From Enterovirga rhinocerotis (GTDB lineage: Bacteria; Pseudomonadota; Alphaproteobacteria; Rhizobiales; Beijerinckiaceae), in contig NZ_SNZR01000018.1 in NCBI RefSeq assembly GCF_004363955.1, forward strand, positions 175,073 to 239,072: a stretch of DNA of 64,000 bases, in the 5' to 3' direction. Shown one piece after another: positions 1-8,866 of this stretch. Position 1 is the first letter of the stretch. Each line of letters starts with the position of its first letter. The notes under the pieces were generated by a model that was not told where the DNA came from, ran no database searches, and saw only the letters and a program-made list of their open reading frames with translations. A program made the translations under genes and the position numbers.

Positions 1-129
1 CGGAAGCGGCGCGATGCCGGCCGAGGTCGGCGAGGCGAAGACGCCGAGCGGAGCCGCCATCCCGAACAGGCCCGCACGGCGCAGGAAGGCGCGGCGGGAG
101 CTCGACGGAAACGGGTCAGAGGTGGTCAT
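1..129 (-). CDS. Partial exported protein, N-terminal 43 residues only
   Basis: The window edge cuts this gene, so only its N-terminus is visible. The reverse strand reads from an ATG at 129 for 43 codons without a stop. The start holds a twin-arginine-like leader (SSRRAFLRRAG) followed by a hydrophobic stretch (LFGMAAPLGVFA) and a likely cleavage region near TSA. This is the pattern of a Tat-exported protein. Such leaders are common on ABC binding proteins and periplasmic oxidoreductases, and the importer genes nearby make a binding protein plausible, but nothing visible identifies the mature protein. It is transcribed away from the genes at 819 onward. Confidence 0.6.
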   Translation of the reverse strand, partial: MTTSDPFPSSSRRAFLRRAGLFGMAAPLGVFASPTSAGIAPLP

Positions 130-818
130 GATCGCTGTCCTGGTCGGAGGAAAAGAGGGCGACGGCGAGTTGTCGTAAGATCAGGGATCGGGCTTCGGTC
201 ACGTCGCGATGCGGCCGGGCGCGTATGCCAGGGAAGGAGCGAAAGACACCCGAGGCCGTCTGATGAATGTCTTCGATCGATCCGGACATCTGCAATCCGA
301 TAGTCGGCCGACTACTCCTATCGAGCGCATCGACGACTATGATCCTAGGCCCAGAACTCCGAGATAAAATCGCTTATTTGGCGACGGAATGGGAAGGCCG
401 TTCCCGATGATGCCGCCCTGCGAGACGGCTTCACCCCGCCGGCACAAACCGCACCCCACCGTCGGCGCCGATGGAATCTTCTCGCACCGGCGAATCCGTG
501 CGGTCGCGCGCAGCCTGTCCCGCATCCGTGATTCCGGCCGTGCACATGGCCGTGACGGGGTGCAGATGGCAGCGTCGTCACCCGCTCGGAACGAACCGCT
601 CCCGACGACGCGACAAGGCGATGGATCTTCTCGCACCCATCGTTCTTTAAAACGAACAAACTCTTGACCTCCGCAAGGTCTCGCGGCGATCATCGAGCCG
701 ACTTCACACAGGCCTCGAAGTCTCCGGCGAAAGATTTGGCTGAGACGATCGAGCGTTTTCAGGCATCCGCCACCATCAAAGATGCCGGCCGGAAAATCTT
801 GCGAGGAACAATATCGAT
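130..818. other. Intergenic region, no convincing gene
   Basis: About 690 bp lie between the divergent exported-protein gene and the dienelactone hydrolase gene. Short open frames occur on both strands, but they are Arg/Gly/Pro-rich and look like GC-driven shadows. A direct repeat is visible: GATGGAATCTTCTCGCACC at 470-488 recurs with one base missing at 620-637. The spacer probably holds the divergent promoters, but none is clear enough to call. Confidence 0.5.
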
Positions 819-1517
819 ATGGGGACCTTCGTCGACATCACGGCTAAGGACGGCAGGTCGTTCAAGGCCTTTCTGGCTGAGCCCGAGACGCCCAACGGGG
901 CCGGGCTGATCGTCCTGCCGGAAGTCTACAATGTGAACGAGTGGGTGAAGAGCGTCGCGGAGCGCTATGCCTCGCGGGGCTTCACCGTGCTTGCCCCCGA
1001 TCTGTTCTGGCGCCAGGAGCCGGGCGTTCATCTCGGCTACGACCAGCCGGAGCGGGCGCGGGCGCAGGGCGAGGAGGTCGATGTCGATGGCGTCGTCAGC
1101 GATCTCGGCCCTCTGGCGGCCGAACTGCGACGGCGCCTCGGCAGCGCAGCGAAGGTGGGCGTCATCGGCTTCTGCCTCGGCGGGCGGATCGCGCTCCTCG
1201 GCGGCATCCGCGAACCGGTGGACGCGGTCGTCGCCTATTACGGCGTCAAGCTCGACCGTCATCTCGACGAGTTGCCGAAGCTCTCGGTTCCCGCGCTGAT
1301 CTATTTCGGCGCCGACGATCCCTGGATCCCGGGGGAGACCGTCGACGCGGTGCAGGCGATCTATTCCGACCACCCGAACGTCGAATTCTTCCGATACCCC
1401 GAGACCGGGCACGCCTTTGCTCGCGAAGGCTACGAGCCCTACCGGCCGGACGCCGCAAAACTGGCCGAGCAGCGAGCGCTCGAACTGTTCGGCAAAGCGA
1501 TCGTCGGCGGCGCCTGA
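819..1517 (+). CDS. Dienelactone hydrolase family protein
   Basis: This 232-residue alpha/beta hydrolase is of the dienelactone hydrolase family, a cytoplasmic enzyme class that opens lactone rings in the lower pathways of (chloro)aromatic degradation. The catalytic triad is visible: Cys119 in GFCLGG, Asp in GADDPW (166-167) and His198 in TGHAF. Glu35 in LPEVYNVN matches the conserved Glu that interacts with the Cys in the family. The length is normal for the family. A GAGGAA sequence lies about 10 bases before the ATG. The next gene, an ABC binding protein, starts 67 bp downstream, so the hydrolase is probably co-transcribed with the importer. The substrate cannot be read from sequence. Confidence 0.88.
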   Translation: MGTFVDITAKDGRSFKAFLAEPETPNGAGLIVLPEVYNVNEWVKSVAERYASRGFTVLAPDLFWRQEPGVHLGYDQPERARAQGEEVDVDGVVSDLGPLAAELRRRLGSAAKVGVIGFCLGGRIALLGGIREPVDAVVAYYGVKLDRHLDELPKLSVPALIYFGADDPWIPGETVDAVQAIYSDHPNVEFFRYPETGHAFAREGYEPYRPDAAKLAEQRALELFGKAIVGGA

Positions 1518-1584
1518 CGGCAGCCATCCTTCGCGCGGATCCGGCCGCGGGCCCTCGCGCAGACATCAGCAACTGGAGACCTCC

Positions 1585-2796
1585 ATGACCACCCGGACCG
1601 CGCGAGGCAGCGCCTTTCATCCGCCGGCGCCTTTGACGCGACGTGCCATCCTGGCCGGCACGGCAGCCGCCGCCGTGGCCGGCCACGCGGGCAGCGCCCT
1701 GGCGCAGGAGACGCTCAAGATCGGCGTCCTGGGGACCATCACCGGGCCCGGCGCGACCTGGGGTCTCGGCATCGACGGCGGGGCGCGGATCGCGGCCGAC
1801 GAGGTCAATGCCCGCGGCGGCCTCAAGGTCGGCGGCAAGGCCTACAAGGTCGAGATCGTCTCGTATGACGACCAGTATCGCGCCGCCGCCGCCGTGACCG
1901 CGATCAACCGTCTGATCGGCCCGGACGGCGTGCGCTTCGTGCTCGGGCCCATCGGCTCGGCCTCTCTGCTCGCGATCAAGCCCATCACCGAGCGCGAGAA
2001 GGTCCTGCTGTTCACCGCGAGCTGGTCGGCGGAGGTGCTGAAGGACAGCCGCTACATCTTCCGCGTCGGTCCGACGACGCAGGAATTCGCGCCCGCGACG
2101 GTCGCCTGGCTGAAGCAGAACCGGCCGCAGGTCAAACGGGTCGCCACGCTGTCTGCCAATGACGAGACGGGCTGGAACAGCCAGCGGATCCAGAAGGCGG
2201 CCTATGCGGCGGGTGGCCTCGAGATCGTCGCGGCCGAGCATTTCGAACGCCAGCAGAACGATTTCCGGGCCCTGCTGACGAAGCTGCTCGCCGCCCGCCC
2301 CGACAGCATCGAACTCGACACGACACCGCCCCCGACCGCCGGTCTCGTCGTCCGTCAGGCCCGCGAGCAGGGCTTCAAGGGTGGGTTCACCAAGTTCGGC
2401 GGGTTCGACGTGGCCGAACTCGTGCGCACCGCGGGCGCCGACAACGCCGAGGGCGTCATCGGCATCCTGCTCGGCGATCCGGCGAGCGCCGAATGGGCGA
2501 AGCTGCAGCAAGCCTATGCGCGCCACCACAGCAACGCGATGGGCGACTTCGTCGTCCCCTTCTACGATTCCGCGCGTCTCCTCTTCCACGCCATCGAGGC
2601 ATCCGGCACGGTGACCGATTCCGACAAGGTCGTCGCGGCGCTGGAGAAAAGCGCACCGTTCCGGGGCGCGGTCGGCGAGCTGACCTGGGGCGGCAAGGCG
2701 GCCTATGGCGTCGACCACCAGATCTACGGGCCGGTCTTCCTCACCGAGATCGTCAAGGGCAAGGGCAACGTGATCGGCAAGGTCGCCCTCGTCTGA
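1585..2796 (+). CDS. ABC transporter substrate-binding protein, branched-chain amino acid type
   Basis: This 403-residue periplasmic binding protein is of the Leu/Ile/Val-binding type (Peripla_BP_6). The ATG at 1585 is chosen because it follows a GGAG site and precedes a Tat-like leader: LTRRAIL, then an Ala-rich core, then a likely cut after SALA before QETLKIGVLG. The mature start, IGVLGTITGP, is typical of the family. The two permeases and two ATPases of the importer follow directly. Binding proteins of this class carry amino acids but also many aromatic acids and other organic compounds. The oxygenase genes downstream favour an organic substrate of that kind here; this is inference. Confidence 0.92.
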   Translation: MTTRTARGSAFHPPAPLTRRAILAGTAAAAVAGHAGSALAQETLKIGVLGTITGPGATWGLGIDGGARIAADEVNARGGLKVGGKAYKVEIVSYDDQYRAAAAVTAINRLIGPDGVRFVLGPIGSASLLAIKPITEREKVLLFTASWSAEVLKDSRYIFRVGPTTQEFAPATVAWLKQNRPQVKRVATLSANDETGWNSQRIQKAAYAAGGLEIVAAEHFERQQNDFRALLTKLLAARPDSIELDTTPPPTAGLVVRQAREQGFKGGFTKFGGFDVAELVRTAGADNAEGVIGILLGDPASAEWAKLQQAYARHHSNAMGDFVVPFYDSARLLFHAIEASGTVTDSDKVVAALEKSAPFRGAVGELTWGGKAAYGVDHQIYGPVFLTEIVKGKGNVIGKVALV

Positions 2797-2811
2797 GCCG
2801 GCGCCGCGTCT

Positions 2812-2850
2812 AGAGCGCGCTTCTGTTTCAGGGAAACAGAAGCGTGCTCT
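2812..2850 (+). terminator. Stem-loop between binding-protein and permease genes
   Basis: Two 18-nt arms (2812-2829 and 2833-2850) can pair with one G-T wobble around a 3-nt loop. The left arm reads AGAGCGCGCTTCTGTTTC. No T-run follows, so this is not a classical intrinsic terminator. In binding-protein-dependent importers, hairpins at this position commonly raise the ratio of binding protein to permease by partial termination or by protecting the upstream mRNA. The TAGAGC left edge also resembles the end of the IS630 element at 34320, so a MITE-like origin is possible. Confidence 0.6.
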
Positions 2851-2953
2851 CAGTTTCTGTTGTTGCACGCTGCTTTCTGGAAGCCGGATTCCCCTTCCAC
2901 GCAGCATGCTCAAGGCAGGGGCAGCGAGGAGCCGCCCCGTTTCGGGTCCCTGA

Positions 2954-3802
2954 ATGTTTCAGCAATTCCTCGTCGTCCTCGGCCTGACCGCGGCGATCTA
3001 TATGCTGCTGGCGCTCGGCTTCACGCTGATCTTCGGCATCATGCGCGTGGTGAACTTCGCCCACGGCGAGTTCGTCATGCTCGGCGCCTACGCCGTCTAT
3101 GTCCTCCAGGACGTCGTCGGCCTCGACTACTTCGTGGCGCTGCCGCTGGCCGCTCTCCTGGTGGGACTCGCCGGGGTGCTGGCCGAGATCCTGATCTTCC
3201 GCCGTTTCACCGGCGACGAGCTCGGCAGCATGATCGTGGCGCTGGCGCTGGCCGTCAGCCTCAAGGGCGCCGTCACCGTCATCTTCGGCGTCGAGGGACC
3301 GCCGATCAGCCGTGCCATCACCGGCGCGGTCGAGATCGGCGGCACGCTGCTGCCGAAGGACCAGCTCTTCGCCGCCGCCGTGGCGGTTCTGGCCGTGGCC
3401 GCGACGCATCTCCTCATGACGCGCTCGCGGCTCGGGCTCGCCATGCGGGCGGTCGCCCAAGCGCCGGACGTGGCGCGGCTCCAGGGCATCTCTCCGTGGC
3501 GGACTTATCCGGCCGCCTTCGCCATCGGCTGCTTCCTGGCCGGCCTTGCGGGGGCTCTCACCGCGCCGCTCTACAGCATCGAGCCGCATATGGGCGATGC
3601 CGCGCTGATGCGCGCCTTCGTCGTTGTCGTCCTCGGCGGGCTCGGCAGTATTCCCGGCGCCCTGATCGCAGCCTTCGTGCTCGGCGCGGTCGATGCAGGC
3701 ATGTCGATCCTGTTCAACCCGACCATCGCCGCGCTCACGTCCTTCGGCATCGTCATCGCCGTGCTCATCGCCCGCCCGGCCGGCATCCTCGGGAGGGCAT
3801 GA
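2954..3802 (+). CDS. livH: Branched-chain amino acid-type ABC permease LivH
   Basis: This 282-residue inner-membrane permease is of the LivH family. It begins with a hydrophobic segment (FLVVLGLTAAIYMLLALGF), then the family motif around NFAHGEFVMLGAY, with further membrane spans to the C-terminal IVIAVLIARPAGILGR. The EAA-like cytoplasmic loop region (ALMRAFVVVVLGGLGSIPGALI) that contacts the ATPase is present. The stop overlaps the next start as ATGA (3799-3802), so translation of the two permeases is coupled. It forms the translocation pore with the following LivM-type protein. Confidence 0.93.
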   Translation: MFQQFLVVLGLTAAIYMLLALGFTLIFGIMRVVNFAHGEFVMLGAYAVYVLQDVVGLDYFVALPLAALLVGLAGVLAEILIFRRFTGDELGSMIVALALAVSLKGAVTVIFGVEGPPISRAITGAVEIGGTLLPKDQLFAAAVAVLAVAATHLLMTRSRLGLAMRAVAQAPDVARLQGISPWRTYPAAFAIGCFLAGLAGALTAPLYSIEPHMGDAALMRAFVVVVLGGLGSIPGALIAAFVLGAVDAGMSILFNPTIAALTSFGIVIAVLIARPAGILGRA

Positions 3803-4725
3803 CGATGCTGCAGGTTCTCATCGGCGCCGCCGCGGCCGCGCTCGCCGCGCTTCCCTTCCTCGCGTCCGACGCCTTCCTCTACCATGTCGCGATCCTCATC
3901 GGCATCGAGGCGCTGCTGGCGCTCAGCCTTCATCTGACGCTGCGCATCGGCCAGCTCTCGCTGGCGCAGGCTGCCTTCATGGGCATGGGCGCCTATGCCT
4001 CGGCGCTCCTGACGCGCGACCTCTCGCTGCCCTTCCCCGCGGCCTTCCTGGCCGCGGTGCTGATCCCGGCGGCCATCGCCGCAGTGCTCGGCACCGTGAT
4101 CCTGAAGGTGCGAGGCGTCCATTTCGCGCTGCTCACCTTCGTGCTCGGACAGGCCGTGGTGCTGATCTTCGTGGAGTTCGTCGTCCCGTTCGGCGGCAAT
4201 AACGGGCTGATGCGCATTCCGGGGGCTGAGATCGCCGGCCTGCCGCTCCAGTCGCGCCCGGCCTTCTATGCCCTGACGCTCGTCGTGCTGGGCGCCGCCT
4301 TCGCCGTCGTCGCACGCCTGGTCCGCGGCGAAACGGGCCGGATCCTCGACGGCCTCGCCGCGAACGAGGCGCTGACACAGTCCCTCGGCATCGATGCCCT
4401 GGCCTGGCGCAGGCTCGTCTTCGCCGTGTCCGGCGGCGTCGCCGGAGCCGCCGGCAGTCTCTACGCTCATTACCTCGGCTACATCTCGCCGGAGGCCTTC
4501 GGCATCACGGCTACGATCAACGCACTGATCATGAACGTCGTCGGTGGGGTGGCACTGCTGGCGGGACCGCTGATCGGCGCCGTCATCCTCGTGCCGCTTC
4601 CCGAGCTGTTCCGGTCCGCGTTGCTCTACCAGCAGCTCTTCTACGGCCTCTCGCTGCTGGCGCTGATGCTGTTCATGCCGCGCGGCCTCGGCGGCCTCGT
4701 CGTCGCAAGACGGCATGCCCGATGA
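3799..4725 (+). CDS. livM: Branched-chain amino acid-type ABC permease LivM
   Basis: This 308-residue permease is the partner of the LivH-type protein. It is strongly hydrophobic with about eight to ten spans and carries the family signature LSLHLTLRIGQLSLAQAAFMGMGAY near the N-terminus and VVGGVALLAGPLIGAVIL near the C-terminus. The ATG at 3799 is set by the ATGA overlap with livH; the frame stays open upstream, but nothing there looks like LivM. The end overlaps the ATPase gene start at 4722. It lacks the extra N-terminal extension found in enteric LivM, which is normal for alphaproteobacterial homologues. Confidence 0.92.
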   Translation: MTMLQVLIGAAAAALAALPFLASDAFLYHVAILIGIEALLALSLHLTLRIGQLSLAQAAFMGMGAYASALLTRDLSLPFPAAFLAAVLIPAAIAAVLGTVILKVRGVHFALLTFVLGQAVVLIFVEFVVPFGGNNGLMRIPGAEIAGLPLQSRPAFYALTLVVLGAAFAVVARLVRGETGRILDGLAANEALTQSLGIDALAWRRLVFAVSGGVAGAAGSLYAHYLGYISPEAFGITATINALIMNVVGGVALLAGPLIGAVILVPLPELFRSALLYQQLFYGLSLLALMLFMPRGLGGLVVARRHAR

Positions 4726-5531
4726 GCGCGCTCCTGAGCGTCAACGAGCTGTCGCGCAGCTTCGGCGGCATCAAGGCCGTCGCGGGTGTCGGCCTTTCGG
4801 TCGACCAGGGTGAGATCGTCGGCCTTGTCGGCCCGAACGGTGCCGGCAAGACGACTCTGTTCAACCTGATCACCGGCACGCTGAAACCGGATGCGGGACA
4901 GGTGGTCTTCGGTGGCCGCCGGCTCGTCGCCGGCGAGCCGGGCGCCAATGCCCGCCTCGGACTCGCCCGCAGCTTCCAGCAGGCGACCACCATCGCGGAC
5001 CTTTCCGTCCGCGCGCATCTGGAGCGCGCAGCCGTGTTCCCCGCGCTCGGGCGGCCTTCCTTCCTGCTCCGCCGCTCGGCCGTCATGGCCGTCCGCGAAC
5101 GCGCCGCGGCGACCGTGCAGGAGATCCTGGTCTTCGCGGGCCTCGATCGCGTCGCGGAGGAATCCGCGGACGCCCTCCCCTACGGCCTGCAGAAGATCCT
5201 CGGGGTCGCCATGGCGCTGGCGACCGGCCCGAAAATGCTTCTCGCCGACGAGCCGGCGGCGGGCCTCAACGGCGCCGAGACGCTCGTCATGGAGGCGCTT
5301 CTGAGGCGGATCCGCGACACTCGCGGCATCGCCTTGATGGTGATCGAACACGATGTACCGCTGGTGATGCGCCTCAGCGACCGGATCGTGGCGCTCGCTC
5401 ACGGTACCGTCATTGCGGAAGGCAAGCCGGCCGAGGTCCGGGCGGACCGTGCCTTCATCGAGGCTTATCTCGGCGGCGAGGCCGATTTCGGCGCCGCCTC
5501 GGGGCCGGAAGGGGAGGCCCATGCGGCTTGA
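4722..5531 (+). CDS. livG: ABC importer ATP-binding protein LivG
   Basis: This 269-residue ATPase energises the importer at the inner face of the membrane. Walker A is GPNGAGKTT at residues 37-45 and Walker B is MLLADEP, followed by the H-loop in MVIEHDVPLVM. The signature region reads LPYGLQKILGVAMAL rather than the textbook LSGGQ. LivG proteins usually have a YGQQR-type variant there, so the sequence is a mild departure and not evidence of inactivation. The ATG overlaps livM by 4 bp and the end overlaps livF by 11 bp. Confidence 0.92.
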   Translation: MSALLSVNELSRSFGGIKAVAGVGLSVDQGEIVGLVGPNGAGKTTLFNLITGTLKPDAGQVVFGGRRLVAGEPGANARLGLARSFQQATTIADLSVRAHLERAAVFPALGRPSFLLRRSAVMAVRERAAATVQEILVFAGLDRVAEESADALPYGLQKILGVAMALATGPKMLLADEPAAGLNGAETLVMEALLRRIRDTRGIALMVIEHDVPLVMRLSDRIVALAHGTVIAEGKPAEVRADRAFIEAYLGGEADFGAASGPEGEAHAA

Positions 5532-6291
5532 GCTTCAGGACGTCTCGGCGCGCTACGGCGCGGTTGTGGCTCTCGACCGGATCAGCGTCGTGGTGCCTTC
5601 GGGCACGACGGCGGCGATCATCGGCGCCAACGGTGCCGGCAAGTCGACGCTGCTCGGAACGATCACGGGGCTCGTCCCTCTCGCGGGCGGACGCATCCTC
5701 GTCGACGGAGCCGATCTCGCCGGCCTGCCGACCGAGCAGCGGGTGCGCGGCGGCATCGCGCTCTCGCCCGAGGGCCGACGCCTCTTTCCCGAGATGACGG
5801 TCGGCGAGAACCTCCTGTCCGGAGCCTATGCACGGCGCGACCGGCGCGCCGTCGCGGCCGATCTCGAGCGGGTCTTCGCGCTGTTTCCGAGGCTCCTCGA
5901 GCGGCGCGGCAATCTCGGCCGCAACCTGTCGGGCGGCGAGCAGCAGATGTGCGCCATCGGCCGCGCGCTCATGGCCGCGCCCCGGCTTCTCCTGCTCGAC
6001 GAGCCCTCCCTCGGGCTCGCTCCCGCCGTCGTCGTCGACATGGCGCGAGCCATCCGGGCGATCGCCGCGACAGGCGTGACGGTGGTGCTGGTCGAGCAGA
6101 ACGCTCGGCTCGCGCTCGCGCTGGCCGAGACGGGCCACGTCCTCGAGGCCGGCCGCCTCGTGCGCTCGGCGCCTGCGCGCGACCTCGCCGACGACCCGGA
6201 GGTCCAGCGCGCCTATCTGGGCGAATTGCTGCCCGCAGACCGTAGGGCCAGCACGAACGGCGCGGCGATCTGCGCCCCGGTCGTTCGATGA
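5521..6291 (+). CDS. livF: ABC importer ATP-binding protein LivF
   Basis: This 256-residue second ATPase of the importer starts at the ATG at 5521, preceded by a GGAGG site inside the livG end. Walker A is GANGAGKST, the signature is LSGGEQQM and Walker B is LLLLDEPSLGLAP, all intact. The protein ends with a short tail (DRRASTNGAAIC) not seen in compact LivF proteins. This is the last gene of the run from 1585; a 255 bp gap containing a separate promoter candidate follows, so the flavin reductase gene may form its own unit. Confidence 0.92.
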   Translation: MRLELQDVSARYGAVVALDRISVVVPSGTTAAIIGANGAGKSTLLGTITGLVPLAGGRILVDGADLAGLPTEQRVRGGIALSPEGRRLFPEMTVGENLLSGAYARRDRRAVAADLERVFALFPRLLERRGNLGRNLSGGEQQMCAIGRALMAAPRLLLLDEPSLGLAPAVVVDMARAIRAIAATGVTVVLVEQNARLALALAETGHVLEAGRLVRSAPARDLADDPEVQRAYLGELLPADRRASTNGAAICAPVVR

Positions 6292-6423
6292 AAACGTGTG
6301 CCCGGTTCGAAGGGTCTTGCCTGGCCTTCGCCGCTCGCAGTTCCACCGAATTGCACCAACCCGCTACGAATCCCATGCGCGGCGCCCAGAAAAGCGCAAA
6401 ACATTCTGCTTCCGGCGACGTAT

Positions 6424-6452
6424 TTGGAACATATCTCTAGTTGACGTATAAT
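6424..6452 (+). promoter_or_regulatory. Candidate sigma-70 promoter before the flavin reductase gene
   Basis: TTGGAA at 6424-6429 and a perfect TATAAT at 6447-6452 are separated by 17 bp, in an AT-richer patch of an otherwise GC-rich window. The next start codon is at 6547, leaving a leader of roughly 85-90 nt. A TTGACG lies directly against the TATAAT with no spacer and so cannot act with it as a -35 element. The promoter would drive the flavin reductase and probably the monooxygenase behind it. Confidence 0.6.
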
Positions 6453-6546
6453 ATTCGCACCGTCAAACATGCTTTGAAATAACATTCATGCCACGCCGAC
6501 GCGGTCGGCGGCGTCGACACATTCATGGAGCCGCGAAGGTCAGCGG

Positions 6547-7095
6547 ATGACGATCTCGTCTTTCCACAATCGGTCTCCGATCTCCTTGCCTGAACGAGGC
6601 GTGCCGCGCTCGACGCCGGACCTGTTCCGTCAGGCGATGCGGCAACTTGCGGGGGGCATCAGCGTCATCACGGTCGGCGAGGCGGATGACCGGACCGGCC
6701 TCACCGCCACCTCGGTCAGCTCCCTTTCGGTCGACCCTCCGACGCTCATCGTCTGCGTCAACCTCTCCTCGTCGAGCTGGCCCCTGATCGAGCGATACGG
6801 GCGCTTCGGCGTCAATCTCCTCGGCGAGGGTCACCGCGCGATCGCGGACAGGTTCGCGGGCCGCGGGGGCGAGACGGGAGCCCGCCGCTACGACGGAGCG
6901 TTCTGGGAGACCTTCGTCACGGGCGCCCCGATCCTCAAGGGCGCGCTCGCGGCGCTCGACTGCGAGGTGGACGAGGTGATCGTCAGGCATTCCCACGCCA
7001 TCGTGATCGGCGGCGTCGCCGCCGCCCGGATCGGCGAAGCCTCCGCGCCGCTCGTCTACTGGCAGGGCCGTTACGTCGAGTTCACGCACGACTGA
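6547..7095 (+). CDS. Flavin reductase family protein (monooxygenase partner)
   Basis: This 182-residue protein is of the flavin reductase (HpaC/NtaB-like) family, a soluble enzyme that supplies reduced FMN to a partner monooxygenase using NAD(P)H. Family features are the N-terminal FRQAMRQLAGGISVIT, then GLTATSVSSLSVDPPTLIVCVN, the FGVNLL strand, and the C-terminal PLVYWQGRY. The ATG at 6547 gives about 25 residues before the domain, which is a little long; a shorter start is possible. The FMN-dependent monooxygenase gene lies 98 bp downstream, making the pair a likely two-component oxygenase. Confidence 0.9.
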   Translation: MTISSFHNRSPISLPERGVPRSTPDLFRQAMRQLAGGISVITVGEADDRTGLTATSVSSLSVDPPTLIVCVNLSSSSWPLIERYGRFGVNLLGEGHRAIADRFAGRGGETGARRYDGAFWETFVTGAPILKGALAALDCEVDEVIVRHSHAIVIGGVAAARIGEASAPLVYWQGRYVEFTHD

Positions 7096-7193
7096 GGTCA
7101 GCCCTCCTCCACCTCCTTGCGCAGGCGCGGCGGTCCCGCGGAACCGAACCTCGGCAGCCGGCGCGAAACGCATGACGAAGCACGGGATCGATC

Positions 7194-8585
7194 GTGACCA
7201 AGAAGCAGATCAGGATGAACGCGTTCGACATGAACTGTGTCGGACACATCTCCCACGGCATGTGGACGCATCCGCGCGATCGCTCCGCCCATTACACCGA
7301 CATCGCGTACTGGCAGAATCTGGCCGTCACGCTCGAGAAGGGGCTGTTCGACGGCCTCTTCATCGCGGACATCATCGGTCTCTACGACGTCTATAAGGGC
7401 GGGCCGGAGACGGCCCTGCTCGCCGGCGCGCAGACGCCGCTCAACGATCCGATCGTGCTGGCGCCCATCATGGCCGCCGTCACGAAGCACCTCGCCTTCG
7501 GCATCACCGTCAACCTGACCTACGAGCAGCCCTACCTCCTGGCGCGCCGGTTCTCGACGCTCGACCACCTCACCCGGGGCCGCATCGGCTGGAACATCGT
7601 CACGGGCTATCTCGACAGCGCCGCGCGGGGGCTCGGAGGCGACAAGCTCCCGAACCACGACGCGCGCTACGACGTCGCCGACGACTTCATGGAGGTGGTC
7701 TACAAGCTCTGGGAGGGCAGCTGGGACGACGATGCGGTCCTGCGCGATCGCGAGCGCGGCGTCTTCGCCGACCCCGCCAAGGTGCGGCGCGTGACCCATC
7801 GCGGCCCGCATTACGCGGTGGATGCCATCCATCTGAGCGAGCCCTCGCCGCAGCGCACCCCGCTTCTCTATCAGGCAGGTTCGTCGGATCGCGGCCGGCG
7901 CTTCGCCGCCGACCATGCCGAGTGCATCTTCGTGAACGGGTGGAACCCGAAGGCGATGGGGGTCATCGTCCGCGACGTCCGCCGGCGGGCCATGGAATCC
8001 GGGCGCCGGCACGACGACATCAAGGCCTTCGCCGGCATCTCGGTCGTCACCGCGCCGACTGAAGCCGAGGCGCGGGACAAACATGCCGAGTACCGCCGCC
8101 ACGCCAGCGTCGAGGGCGCGCTCGCGCATTTCTCGGCCTCGATCGGGCTCGACCTCTCGCGCTACGGCTTGGATGAGCCGATCGGCTTCGTGAAGAACGA
8201 TGCCAACAACTCCGCTCTCGAAGCGATCACGAAGCGCAGCCCGGACAAGGTCTGGACGGTCAGGGGACTGCGCGAGCAGATGGCGGCCGGCCTCGGCAGC
8301 CGCCATCCGCCCATCGTCGGCAGTCCATCTCAGGTCGCGGATCAACTCGTCGACTGGATCGAGGAGGCCGATGTCGACGGCTTCAACCTCATCCGCACGG
8401 TGACGCCGGAGAGCGTCGAGGATTTCGTCGCGCTCGTCGTGCCCGAGTTGCAGAACCGGGGACTTTACAAGACGGCCTACGAGGACGGGCCGATCCGGCA
8501 GAAGCTGTTCGGCACGCCGCGCCTGCCGGCACGTCATCGCGGCGCGAGCTTCCGGCCCGGCGCGGGGCATCGGGCCGCCGAATAG
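7194..8585 (+). CDS. LLM-class FMNH2-dependent monooxygenase, NtaA/DszA type
   Basis: This 463-residue luciferase-like monooxygenase belongs to the group that includes nitrilotriacetate monooxygenase NtaA and the sulfone monooxygenase DszA. The family N-terminus is NAFDMNCVGHISHGMW, with the flavin-site region RRFSTLDHLTRGRIGWNIVTGY and a C-terminal YKTAYEDG. The GTG at 7194 is chosen because the reading MTKKQIRMNAFD from it fits family N-termini; an ATG seven codons later is the alternative. It takes reduced FMN from the reductase at 6547. Substrates in this family include aminopolycarboxylates, organosulfur compounds and alkanesulfonates, and the exact one is not readable here. Confidence 0.92.
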   Translation: MTKKQIRMNAFDMNCVGHISHGMWTHPRDRSAHYTDIAYWQNLAVTLEKGLFDGLFIADIIGLYDVYKGGPETALLAGAQTPLNDPIVLAPIMAAVTKHLAFGITVNLTYEQPYLLARRFSTLDHLTRGRIGWNIVTGYLDSAARGLGGDKLPNHDARYDVADDFMEVVYKLWEGSWDDDAVLRDRERGVFADPAKVRRVTHRGPHYAVDAIHLSEPSPQRTPLLYQAGSSDRGRRFAADHAECIFVNGWNPKAMGVIVRDVRRRAMESGRRHDDIKAFAGISVVTAPTEAEARDKHAEYRRHASVEGALAHFSASIGLDLSRYGLDEPIGFVKNDANNSALEAITKRSPDKVWTVRGLREQMAAGLGSRHPPIVGSPSQVADQLVDWIEEADVDGFNLIRTVTPESVEDFVALVVPELQNRGLYKTAYEDGPIRQKLFGTPRLPARHRGASFRPGAGHRAAE

Positions 8586-8866
8586 CGGCGCGCGCCTGGC
8601 CGGCATGGTCTCGACCGAGCGCCCCCTCCCCTCTGTCGCCTTCCCCTCGGTCCGCCCGCCATGGCCGACGCCATGCGGAACAGTCATCTCCATCCCAATC
8701 CGACGATAGAACGAAGACGATCTTATAAGCCAGAATTTATAATTTCATCTTCTGGACAAGACATTTATCAGATGCAATCCTGCGTATATTCTTACATATA
8801 GTGACAGTTTACGACGCCAATCCGGCCCAACCCGCGCAATTTTCTCTTATTCGCAGGAGATATGTC

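Noticed and set aside
6441..6452. TTGACG directly followed by TATAAT as a promoter
   Set aside because: No spacer lies between the two hexamers, so they cannot act as -35 and -10 together. TTGGAA 17 bp upstream of TATAAT was used instead.
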